Below are positions 54,855 to 64,000 of a stretch of DNA of 64,000 nucleotides, in pieces (position 1 is the first letter of the stretch; every line of letters starts with the position of its first letter). The position numbers were made by a program, and so were the translations under genes. A model generated the notes under the pieces. That model saw only the letters and a program-made list of their open reading frames with translations. It searched no databases and was not told the origin of the DNA. This DNA is from Poa pratensis (Eukaryota > Streptophyta > Magnoliopsida > Poales > Poaceae): NCBI GenBank assembly GCA_947311845.1, contig CAMZMU010000081.1, positions 2,692,524 through 2,756,523 on the forward strand, in the 5' to 3' direction.

Positions 54855-56500
54855 ATGGCGGACACTCGCGCTGCTCGCGCCAACCGCTCGCGTCAGGCCG
54901 AGCTGAGACCGAGCCCGTCGTCCACACCACCAGGCCACGCGGCCGTCCGCGCACCAACCGCGCTTCGGGGCGCACTACTGCGGAGCCACGCGTGGAGCAC
55001 CCCGAGGATGAGGACGACCGCTACGACGAAGACGTCGACCACGAGCACAGCGAGGACGCTGAGTCCTCGCATCCATCTCGGCGCCAAAGCGCGTCCACGC
55101 TTGGACGCCCGGCGCCCAGCCCAAACACTGCGCTGCTCATGGCAGCAGAGCTCTTCCGCTACCGCCCCACCGCCGAGGCGCACGACAACTGGCTTGGCCG
55201 TCTCCAGCACCTCGTCGACATCGCGGCTGCGCCGCGCGCGGTTCCAGCACCTTCGCGCTCCCTGGTGCACCACAACTCCGGGCGCGCAGGCACCGCCGCG
55301 CATGGAGCGCCTCCGCCTCCGCCAGGACCACCTCCGGCTGCGGCAAACAAAGCCGCCTCTCACGCGTCCTCGCCGCATGATTGTCAAATCGTGCAGCGGA
55401 CGCCGCCGGACGCGCGGGTGGAGATGGAGCGCCAGCGGGACCTCCAGAAGCGCATCGTTGAGGAAATTGGCCAGGCCGGGCGCCAAAACCGCAGAGCTCT
55501 CCAGGGCGGTGTGGCCACGTACGCCACAGGCTGCACGGCCTTCACCCGCAACCTGCGCCGCGTCGTCTGGCCACAGAAGTTCAGGCCAGACCTCCCCAAG
55601 GGCTACGATGGCACGAACAACCCCATCGAGTTCCTGCAGCTCTACACCACCTCCATCCAAGCTGCGGGAGGACGACAAGGTCATGGCGAACTGGTTCTCG
55701 CACGCCCTCAGGGACTCTGCCCTGTCGTGGCTCCTGAACCTCCCTGAGGACTCCATCGACTCCTGGGAGGACCTCTGCAAGCAGTTCGTTGCGAACTTCA
55801 AGGGCACGTACGAGCGCGCCCTCACCTACCACGACCTGCGCGCCGTACGCCAGAAGTCTGGCGAGACTCTCCGCAAGTACATCCAGCGCTTCAGCCAAGT
55901 CCGCAACAAAATCCCCAACATCCCTGACTCGCACGTCATTGCTGCCTTCAGAGAGGGCGTCACCAACCGCAGGATGCTTGAGAAGCTCGGCATTCACGAT
56001 ACCCTCTCCTCTGTCGTGAAGCTCTTCAACATCGCAGACAAGTGTGCCAAGGCTGAAGAGGGTCTCCTCTTCACCAAGGTGGCCTCTGCAGACGACCCCC
56101 CAGAGGGATCCAAGGCCCACAAGAAGTGTGACGAGACCAAGCGCAAGCCTACTGCTGTGCTGGCTGCTGAGCCCGGCGCTAAGCACGCTCGAGAGGACTC
56201 TGCAGAGGATGGCGAGAAGAAGATCGACAACCGTCCTTTCTGCATCTACCACAACAGGCGCGGCCACGCGACAGAGAACTGTTACGACCTCAAGCAGCTG
56301 AGCAAGAAGCGCGAGCAGGAAGAAGGCAGCGGTGGTCGCGGCAGAGGCCGTAACTACCGCAAGGGCGGACGCAAAGGTGGCTACCAGAAGCCTCAAGGGA
56401 CTCAGGCCAACGCCGCTGAGAAGAACAACAACCTCGCTGACGAGGAGCCTGGGGGCTACCAGGCCCCTAGAGGCGCCATGGTGCATCCTCGGCGGGGCTC
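54855..56500 (+). pseudogene. gag of the second Tat element, two frame changes
   Basis: ATG at 54855 (MADTRAARANRSRQAEL). The acidic and Pro-rich N-terminal region (EHPEDEDDRYDEDVDHEHSE, then LFRYRPTAEAHDNWLGRL) continues in the next frame from about 54990. After TSIQAAG, near 55665, the frame returns to the first for the capsid-like part: MANWFSHALRDSALSWLLNL, RKYIQRFSQVRNKIPNIPDS. A zinc-knuckle-like FCIYHNRRGHATENCYDLK lies at 56238-56294, then a Gly/Arg-rich stretch. Two shifts make it non-functional as read, unless they are sequence errors. Confidence 0.8.
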
Positions 56501-57861
56501 AGGCGCCCAAGTCCAACAATCAGTTCAAGCAGTTCGCCCGCGAGCTCAACGCAGCGCTGCCCGGGGTGGAGACATCGCGTCCCCTCAAGTGGTCTCAGTA
56601 CACCATCGCCTTCGACGCCAAGGACCACCCCAAGTCGACCAAGACTGTAGGCACCCTCCCGCTGGTGTGCACCCCCACCATCAACAATATCGCCGTCGGC
56701 AAAACGCTCATTGATGGGGGTGCAGGCCTGAACGTCATCTCTGTCGAGACCTTTGAGACGCTTCAAGTGCCCTACGAGTGGTTTATGCCCTCCAGGCCCT
56801 TCACAGGGGTCACCAGCGGCTCAATCTCGCCTCTGGGGCAAGTGAGGCTTGCAGTCACCTTTGGCATGCAGCAAAACTATCGCACCGAGCTCATCGACTT
56901 CGACGTCGCGCACATTGGCCTGCCCTACAACGCCATCCTCGGCTACCCCGCCCTCGCGAAGTTCATGGCCGTCACGCATCACGCCTACAACATGGTCAAG
57001 ATCCCTGGCAGCGGCGGCACCATCACCATCCATGGTCACGTACAGGACGCTACACGCGCTGTCGAGCTCGCCTACAAAGCCGCTGCCATGGCGTTTCCTG
57101 CTGACGAAGACCTGGAGCCCCTCGCGAGGCCCAAGAAGAAGAAGCAGCTGTTCTCTCAGGAGCAGGCCGCTACAAAGAAGGTGTCGCTAAGCACCAGCGA
57201 TTCGGGGGCTGAGGGCTCGGGGGCTAGCGTCACCATAGGCGCTGGCTTGCCTCCCAAATAGGAAAGCGCGCTCGTCGCCTTCCTTCGGGCAAATTCTGAC
57301 ATGTTCGCATGGACTCCGTCAGAAATGTCTGGCGTACCAAGGGAGGTGATCGAGCACCACTTAGCTGTGTGTCCAAACGCACGCCCCGTCAAGCAATAGG
57401 CACGGAAACAAGCCCCTGAGAAGCAAGCCTTCATCATCAAAGAAGTAGAAAAGCTAAAAGCAGCAGACATTATTCGAGAAGTTGCCCACCCCACCTGGGT
57501 CTCTAATGGCGTGGTTGTCCCAAAACCCAATGGGGGAGGCCGGCTCTGCATCGATTACACTGATGTAAATAAAGCCTGCCCCAAGGACCCATACCCCATG
57601 CCAAGGATTGATCAGATCGTGGACTCCACAGCCGGCTGTGATCTCCTCTGTTTTCTGGACGCCTTCTCAGGCTACCACCAGATCAAAATGGCTAAAGAGG
57701 ACGAGGAGAAAACAGCGTTCCTCACCCCCTGTGGCGTGTATTGCTACACTTGCATGCCCTTCGGGTTGAAGAACGCCGGCGCCACCTTCCAGAGGCTCAT
57801 GAGGATCGCCCTGGGGCTCAGATGGGAAGGAATGCAGAGGCATATGTTGACGACATCGTAG
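56470..57861 (+). pseudogene. Protease and RT N-terminal part, two stop codons
   Basis: One frame carries the protease region (LIDGGAGLNVISVETFETLQ, Asp codon at 56712) and a spacer, then TAG at 57259-57261 and TAG at 57397-57399, both in frame with RT sequence following: DPYPMPRIDQIVDSTAGCDL, FLDAFSGYHQIKM, MPFGLKNAGATFQRLM. Near 57815-57830 the frame is lost just before the catalytic site. The stops are substitutions, not indels, so this is genuine decay rather than assembly noise. Confidence 0.85.
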
Positions 57862-58693
57862 TCAAGTCTCGCGAGGGAGACACTCTCTTGAAGGACCTCG
57901 AGGAGACCTTCGCCAGCCTGCGCAAGGTGAACATCAAGCTAAACCCCGCCAAGTGCGTCTTCGGGGTACCTTCAGGCAAACTCCTCGGGTTCCTCGTGTC
58001 CCATCGCGGCATAGAAGCAAACCCTGACAAGATCAAGGCCATAGAAGAAATGCAGCCACCTCGCCGCCTCAAGGACATGCAGCGCCTAGCTGGGTGCATG
58101 GCCAGCTTGGGCCGCTTCATCTCCAAGTTTGGCGAGAGGGCCCTGCCATTTTTCAAGATCATGAAGAAGTCCGGCACCTTCAAGTGGACTCCAGAGGCAG
58201 ACAAGGCATTTGAGGACTTGAAGAAGTACTTGGTTAGCGCACCAGTTATGGTAGCCCCCAGGACGGGCGAGCATCTAAAGCTGTACCCTACGCAGCAGAA
58301 GCTCCTTCTCGCCCTGCTCATCGCCTCCAGAAAGCTGCGCCACTACTTCCAGGGCCACCCTGTCACGGTGGTCACATCATTCCCTCTGGAGCAAATCCTG
58401 CGCAACCCCAACGCCACTGATCGCGTAGCAGGGTGGAACATCGAGCTGCAGCCTTTCAACTTGCGTTTTGACACCACAAGGGTCATCAAAGGAAGAGCAC
58501 TGGCAGATTTTGTCGCCGAATGGACAGACCCAACTCCTGAAGAGCCTCCTGAAGCAGAAACTATACCGCCTGGAGATACAACGCCAAGCCACTGGACCAT
58601 GCACTTCGATGGAGCTTTCTCCTGCCGCAACGGAGGCGCTGGCGTTGTCCTGACCTCGCCTAAAGGCGACAAGCTCCACTATGCCGTCCAGTT
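57832..58693 (+). pseudogene. RT C-terminal part, deleted RNase H, start of second RNase H
   Basis: Third frame: NAEAYVDDIVVKSREG with the catalytic YVDD at 57843-57854, then LNPAKCVFGVPSGKLLGFLV and APVMVAPRTGEHLKLY. At about 58285 this jumps straight to PTQQKLLLALLIASRKLRHY. The ~50-60 residues normally between (as in the first Tat element: VSATNRVVSTVLVVE to RYPHYQKL), holding the RNase H core, are missing, so the primary RNase H is deleted. The second RNase H starts at MHFDGAFSCRNGGAGVVLTS and shifts frame near 58695. Confidence 0.8.
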
Positions 58694-60400
58694 GTGTTCA
58701 CGATGGACAAGATCTCCAACAACATCGCTGAATATGAAGGCCTCCTCGCCGGGCTCAGAGCTGCCATTGCCCTCGGTGTCAAGCACCTACTCATCAAAGG
58801 CGACTCCCAGCTCCTGGTCAACTTCTCCAACAAGAGCTACACCCCTAAAGACAGCCATATGGCTGCCTACCTTGAAGAGGTCCGCAAGCTCGAGAAGCAC
58901 TTCAGGGGCATGGAGCTCATGCACATCCCGCGCAAGGAGAACCAGGAAGCAGATGACATCGCCAAGCGCGCATCGCGAAGGGAGGCCCAGCCCGCAGGTG
59001 TCTTTGAAGAGAGGCTCTCCAAGGCGTCCATAAAGCAGCCGCTGCAAGCACCAGCTACAAGCACAGACGAAGTACTCCCACCACCTCCCACAGGTGGCGC
59101 ACCCAACTGTGGCCCATCCTCAGGGGAGCGTCTGATGCTAACCATGGTGCACCAAGAAACAGGCTGGGTTGACGAGCTCAAGGACTACTTGCTAAAAGGA
59201 GTCCTTCCCGAGGAAGACGCAGAGGCAGAACGAGTCGCTCGACAAGCGAAATCCTATTACATCCTTGAGGGAGACCTATACCGCAAGCGCCCAAATGGCA
59301 TTGCCCTCAAGTGTGTGCCTCCTGAGGAAGGACGCATGCTCCTCAGGGACATACACAGTGGAGAGTGCGGCCACCATTCCTGCGCGCGCACCCTCGCTGG
59401 CAAGGTCTTCAGGAGCGGTTTCTACTGGCCTCAAGTGCTTCAAGATGCCGTCACCATCGTTCAGTCTTGCGATGCATGCCAGTTCCACGCCAAGCAAGTC
59501 CATCAGCCTGCACTGGGACTCCAGACCATCCCGCTCTCCTGGCCGTTCGCGGTCTGGGGGCTGGACATCTTGGGACCCTTCCCGAGATCGCAAGGGGGCT
59601 ACCGCTTCCTCTTCGTGGCTGTTGACAAGTTCACCAAATGGGCAGAGGTTGAAGCGGTGCGCACCATCCCAGCCAGGGCAGCCGTGAAGTTCATCAGAGG
59701 CCTGGTCTGCCGCTTTGGTGTGCCAAACCGCATCATCACCGACAATGGCTCACAGTTCACCAGCGGCATCTTCAGGGCTTACTGCGAGAGCCTCGGCACC
59801 AAGCTCTGTTTCGCCTCGGTAGCTCACCCACAGAGCAATGGTCAAGCCGAGCGAGCAAATGCTGAGGTCCTCAAGGGCCTCAAGACGAGAAGTTTCAACC
59901 GCCTCAAGGGCTATGGCAAGGGCTGGATCGATGAGCTCCCCTCCGTGCTCTGGTCCATCCGCACGAACCCTACAAAGCCCACTGGTGAGACGCCATTCGC
60001 CCTGGTGTATGGAGCCGAAGCAGTCCTCCCCACAGAGATCAAGCACGGGTCCGCAAGGGTCCTTGCCTTCAATGAGGACAATCAAGAAGACCTCCACAAC
60101 GACGACCTGCTGTTCCTCGACGGGTTGCGCCGCCGAGCCGCCCTCAGAGCGGCAAAGTACCAGCAAGACCTGCGACGCTACCACAGCCGCCACATACGTC
60201 CGCGCACTCTCGAGACAGGCGACCTTGTCCTCAGGAGGATCCTCTCCAGGGAAGGTCTCCACAAGCTCTCGCCCATGTGGGAAGGCCCCTACAGGGTCGC
60301 GCATGTCGCCAGACCTGGTGCGGTGCGCCTCGAGACGGAGGACGGCATCCCGGTCAAGAACCCTTGGAACATCGCGCATCTACGCAAGTTCTACCCGTGA
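58694..60400 (+). CDS. Second RNase H end and intact integrase, second Tat element
   Basis: An open frame of 568 codons to TGA 60398-60400. The start is a continuation of a polyprotein, not a true start. Order: rest of the second RNase H (NNIAEYEGLLAGLRAAIALG, GDSQLLVNFSNKSY, NQEADDIAKRA); linker; integrase zinc region (CGHHSC...CDACQ); catalytic core with Asp in WGLDILGPF, Asp in IITDNGSQF and Glu in HPQSNGQAERAN; C-terminal YRVAHVARPGAVRLE and HLRKFYP. All catalytic residues are present. The integrase being open while RT is broken makes it the best preserved part, perhaps by chance. Confidence 0.9.
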   Translation: MFTMDKISNNIAEYEGLLAGLRAAIALGVKHLLIKGDSQLLVNFSNKSYTPKDSHMAAYLEEVRKLEKHFRGMELMHIPRKENQEADDIAKRASRREAQPAGVFEERLSKASIKQPLQAPATSTDEVLPPPPTGGAPNCGPSSGERLMLTMVHQETGWVDELKDYLLKGVLPEEDAEAERVARQAKSYYILEGDLYRKRPNGIALKCVPPEEGRMLLRDIHSGECGHHSCARTLAGKVFRSGFYWPQVLQDAVTIVQSCDACQFHAKQVHQPALGLQTIPLSWPFAVWGLDILGPFPRSQGGYRFLFVAVDKFTKWAEVEAVRTIPARAAVKFIRGLVCRFGVPNRIITDNGSQFTSGIFRAYCESLGTKLCFASVAHPQSNGQAERANAEVLKGLKTRSFNRLKGYGKGWIDELPSVLWSIRTNPTKPTGETPFALVYGAEAVLPTEIKHGSARVLAFNEDNQEDLHNDDLLFLDGLRRRAALRAAKYQQDLRRYHSRHIRPRTLETGDLVLRRILSREGLHKLSPMWEGPYRVAHVARPGAVRLETEDGIPVKNPWNIAHLRKFYP

Positions 60401-61455
60401 TCTCTATCACACCAGGCATTTTTTGTCTCTAGAGGAAAGCGCACAGCTTCACCTCCAAGCTTCACAAAAGCTTCTCTCTCTGAGGGCCAGTCCCTCTGAG
60501 CTCTTCCTGTAACGTGCCGCCGCAGGCCGTGAAGAGTCTCAGCCACTGAATGTGGTCCCCATGCCTCGACATGGAAACTTTATCTTGGCAAGCCCAAGTG
60601 TAACGAACCAATTCGTTTCCTAGTGAAACATTGCGCTGCGGCGCCGCTATGTAATATTTTGGGGGTGAGTTTTAGTTCTCATTACTCTGTGTTTTCATTC
60701 GCGCTCATATCTTTCCCCTTGCGCACCTCGCGAGCGGGGGCTGAGTACGGTGACTGTGCCTCGGGAGCATCCCAGCAGCACCGCAAAATCCAAAAGGATC
60801 CGAGCTCTAACACGTGAGCACGCTCTCACGCCTGTTACCTCACCAAAGAGCTCTGGCCCAGGGGCTTGCTCCCAAACCTGCCACCTCACCTAAGGACCTT
60901 TGGTACTTACTCTCCTCGCGAGGCACCCATGAGGAAACCTATAAGCGCGCATGAGTTTCTCTACCATGTTTTGCTTTGGTTCCGCCTCTAACCTACACAG
61001 GGAACAAGAGTCCCCCCAAGGCTCGTGGAGTCACGCTCCAGACCCAAAGAGGGAAGCACACCTTCAGGGAAATCAACGCCCTCCACGAGGCCAGAACCTC
61101 GCTAAGCTAAGTCCTGCGCTTACACCTCAGGCGTTGTGTTTTTCCTCTCACGAGCAACTTCCGTCCCTCGGGCGGGTATTTTCTCCTTCGCATTTCATGG
61201 ACTGCTTGAGCGTCAAAGGGGAGCCCTCGAGCATCGCGACTCGAGAGCTCTTACCTCTCTAAGCCTTAAACACCCCCCGGCCTTGCTGAGTCATTGCTCT
61301 GGCATACCGTAGTGGCGGAGTCATAGCGCTAAGAGACGGGTCCTGACGACGTAAAGCGAAAAAGGCATGGAATAGGGATAAAATGCCCGTCGAGGGGCAC
61401 ACACATTGCAGCACAATAAAGTGTTTTACAGACCATCACAAATGAAACAAAGTCT
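60401..61455. other. Spacer between pol and the antisense gene
   Basis: About 1 kb, typical of Tat elements between integrase and the antisense ORF. No conserved frame. An aataaa at 61417-61422 lies on the plus strand. No polypurine tract is expected here because the 3' LTR is beyond the window. Confidence 0.6.
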
Positions 61456-64000
61456 TTAAACAAAGATAACTTGCGCCTCAGGCGCGACTTGTGGCAGGAG
61501 CAGCTTAAGCAGAAGTCTTGGCGGCCTCATCCTCCTCAGCGTCACTTCCTCCGCGCCTTCCTCCTCGACGTCTTCCTCCTCGCCAGAGGCCGGCTCTTCA
61601 GCGACCCTCTTGAAGCGGTTGACATAGTCGTTGATCTCCTCCCGCAGCGAGTTGAAGAGGCGCGTCTCGTCTGAGCATCCCCATGGGCTCGGTCACGGAC
61701 TCGAAGTCGAAGCATGGATATAGGCGCTTGAGGTTGACGAAGACGCGCTCGACCGCCACCAGCAGGAGCTTGCGGCACTCCTCGTCGACAACATCGTCGA
61801 GTTCCGCCACAGGGCCCTCAAGGACGGAGAAGAGCTGGTCGAAGTAGGTCAGATACGTGGCGACGTCGGCGTTCCCGTGGACGGGGACGGCAGGAGCATC
61901 CACCCCCAGCTTCGCAGCAAGAGCGTTCCCGCGCGTCACCAAAGATCGGAACATACGCTCCCGCTGCTGCGTCAAGACCCGTGCCGCCACCGCGCTCTGC
62001 TCAGCCTCCTCGACCCTCTCCACAACAGGGGCCACCTGCGCATTCAGCTCCTGCATGTCTGCCATCAGGGCTGTGAGGTCCTGCTCCGAGCGCTCGAGGG
62101 CCTGTTCCGTGCGGAGATTAGCGTCCTTGGCGCGCTTCAGCGAGGATTTCAAGTTGGCGTTCCACTCCTCCAGCTGGCGAATGCGCTTGCCGAGCTCTCT
62201 GCGCTTTTTCTGGAAGCCGTCCTCCTGCTTCTTGAACTTCCCAGCATACTCCCGGGAGACGGCCTGTGTGACAGCAGTGCGGTACTCTTTTTGCTTGGTG
62301 AGGGCCTCCGCCTCTGCCTCCTTTTTCTTCTCGGCAAGCTTTGGTTGGCCTTCTCCACAAGCTCCCGGTGCCGCTCCACCTCCTTGTCGTGCTTGCCCAT
62401 GGCCTCAGCCAAGCTGCTCTCGCGGGACTCCAAGGCCTCACGCTCTCTGTTCATGTCTGTTTCCGCCTGCTCCAGTTTCTCCTCACGCTTGAGCACCTCA
62501 GCTTCGCGTGTCGTCATGGCCTGCTCGCGAGCCTCCAGCGACAGACGATGCTGCTCCAGAGACTTCCTCACCACCTCAGCTTCAGAAATTATCTTCTCCT
62601 CGCGGCTGGCCAGCTCCTTGCGCTGGTCGGCGAGGGAGGTCTCGATAGCCGCTCGGTCGGAGGCTGCAGCCTGGCGCTCCGCCACAGCCGCCTCCCGATC
62701 CTCTGCAGCCGCCTTGCGTTCCGCCTGGACCGGCGCCAAGGCCTCTTGCGCCTCGCGCTCCGCGTTCTCGCGGATCTCCTGGGCCTGCCGCGTCGCCTCG
62801 TCGCGCTGCGCCTGAAGAGCTTGGTCGTCAGGGCCACTCCGCCGCCTGACTTCGAAGAAGCGGGCCCAGTCAGCAGCAAGGGCGTCGTACCTCCTGCCAA
62901 GCTCCGCCTCCTCAAGGGCAAGTTGGGTTCTAGCCCGTCTAGGGTGCCCCTCACCAAACGGAGGGCAGCTTGGCGGCACGCGCTGCTCCGGCTCCGGTCG
63001 CTCAAGACCAAGGCCCAAGAGCCCTCACGTGGCGCAGCGTCCTCCACCCCAGCGCCAGCCTCTGGTGCTGAAAGCACAGTGCTTGGACCAGGGTCAACAC
63101 GGGGCCAGGAGCGGGCCCCCACCGTCTTGTGCGTCGTTGTTCTCCACGACGACCTCCTCGTGGGCCTCGGGGGCTGGCGAGGGAGGCCTAGCCACCAGTG
63201 GCTCAACCGCAGCCTCGCCTGCTGCGGCCTCAGAAGAAGTGGCCTCCCCCTCAGGCTCGGAATTTGGAGGGGGCGGCGGAGGAGTTCCCTCCTCCATCTC
63301 GACGTCGGCGCCTCCCGGCGCCTGTGTGCTGGTCCCCGCCGTCTCCACGGCGGGTGTCTCTGGGGGCTCCAGTGGAGCATCAGGGCGCGGCGGCGACGGA
63401 GCCTTCACCGCCTCCTCAATCTGACTCTCGGCAGGAGGTGGCGAGGCAGTTGCTTCTTCAAGGGGCGTCTCCCCCACAGGCCTCATGGCCTCGTCAACAG
63501 CCGGGCCCGTGGTGACTGTCACCACGGGCTCCTCAGTCTCTTCTCCAAGGGGCGCTGTAGGCCCCTCAACAACGGGCGTAGCGTCGCGCCGCACGTCCGC
63601 AGCCTTGCGGAGTCGGCGGCGCTTCGCATGAACCAGACCCCTGATAATCAAGACAGTGAGATCCTCGAGAAAGGCAAGAACTCTCGATAAGCAAGAACGA
63701 GTCAAGAAGAAACAGTACTCACCCAGATGGCTTGGCGCGGGTGTCCACCCACACCTTGTTGGCAGAGCGCCAGGCCTGATGAGGCTCCAGCGCTGGGCTC
63801 CTCAGGGGCCGCCTCAGCTTTCCTCTTAAGAGGAGTGCTCTCCAGGCTTCTGGCGGCCCTGTCGTGGATGGCCTTGGTGCGGGGCTCGCACCGCTTTGCC
63901 GCGGCCTCCGGGCCGCTATCGTCTCCGTCTTCGTCTTCTTCTTCTGTGGCCCGTCGTGACGGGGCCACCACAAAATCCTCGTCCACATCGGACGATATCT
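61456..64000 (-). CDS. Antisense coiled-coil gene of the second Tat element, partial
   Basis: Minus-strand gene antisense to gag-pol; the N-terminal part lies beyond 64000. An upstream exon (63723 onward) has DEDFVVAPSRRATEEEDEDG; intron 63641-63722 (donor GTGAGT, acceptor ttatcag). The next exon begins GLVHAKRRRLRKAADVRRDA, then a Pro/Glu-rich linker, then a long coiled coil (REEKIISEAEVVRKSLEQHR, EALESRESSLAEAMGKHDKE), a C-terminal domain (TYFDQLFSVLEGP, ECRKLLLVAVERVFVNLKRL) and an acidic tail ending at TAA 61456-61458. Frame changes near 63100, 62340 and 61672. Antisense ORFs with coiled coils are a known feature of Tat elements; function unknown. Its C-terminal RVFVNLKRLYP differs from the REQ-SGA domain of the first Tat element. 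Confidence 0.65.

Larger units (their letters stand above)
53755..64000 (+). mobile_element. Second Tat-lineage retrotransposon, decayed, 3' end outside
   Basis: Plus-strand Ty3/gypsy element: 5' LTR 53755-54797, primer site at 54798, gag from 54855, protease, reverse transcriptase, RNase H remnants and integrase to 60400, a ~1-kb spacer, then an antisense gene running past the window end. The second RNase H puts it in Tat. It is GC-richer than the first Tat element and belongs to another family (different LTR and primer site). The base pairs before the LTR (atcag) would be the target duplicate but cannot be checked because the 3' LTR lies beyond 64000. Confidence 0.88.

Noticed and set aside
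1..64000. CRISPR arrays, operons, rRNA genes or full-length tRNA genes
   Set aside because: Nothing of the kind is visible; repeats are of transposon type, and the only tRNA-like sequences are SINE heads.

Overview
This is nuclear DNA from a grass (Poaceae). The support is family-level: very large LTR retrotransposons nested in one another, Mutator-like elements with 9-bp target duplications, a Stowaway MITE, a grass-type tRNA-derived SINE, GT-AG introns and GC-rich host exons. I cannot name the species. Almost all of the window is transposable elements. Only two host genes are visible: a four-exon secretory phospholipase A2 gene (4814-5659, minus), which looks intact, and an F-box gene (48768-49926, minus), whose first exon is frameshifted.

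Layout. 1-2828 is AT-rich and holds one end of a CACTA transposon (1488) with a ~115-bp tandem array. 2829-4407 is a Pack-MULE carrying a SHAQKYF-type MYB fragment on the minus strand. 4814-5659 is the phospholipase gene. 7216-46167 is bounded by long inverted repeats of the same Mutator family and a perfect 9-bp duplication (acatgtaaa). This was a ~400-bp MULE-derived MITE that was later filled. A LARD-type LTR retrotransposon (7364-45910, TSD cagga, LTRs ~4.4 kb, internal region ~3 kb) inserted into it. A Tat-lineage Ty3/gypsy element on the minus strand (starting at 18883, ending at 45666, TSD ggagc, LTRs 496 bp) then inserted into the 3' LTR of the LARD. The order is therefore MULE, then LARD, then Tat.

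The Tat element is present twice, 18883-32256 and 32462-45666, separated by ~190 bp of LARD flank and a 13-N gap. Both copies have the same right-hand genomic flank, and their frameshifts fall at different places. I read this as an unmerged contig overlap (false duplication), not two insertions. The real locus is probably ~13.4 kb shorter, and the element is probably close to coding-competent.

To the right lie a Stowaway MITE (46392-46487), the F-box gene, a 321-bp SINE (50158-50478), a degraded LTR-like tract (from 50515), and a second, decayed Tat element on the plus strand (53755 to beyond the window end). That element has stop codons in pol, a deleted RNase H core, an open integrase frame and a large antisense coiled-coil gene.

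The notable biology is in the retrotransposons. All three carry genes antisense to the genome transcript: a small membrane protein in the LARD, two consecutive intron-containing genes in the first Tat element, and a coiled-coil gene in the second. In the first Tat element the first ATG of the predicted transcript lies inside the LTR, and its frame runs through the primer-binding site.
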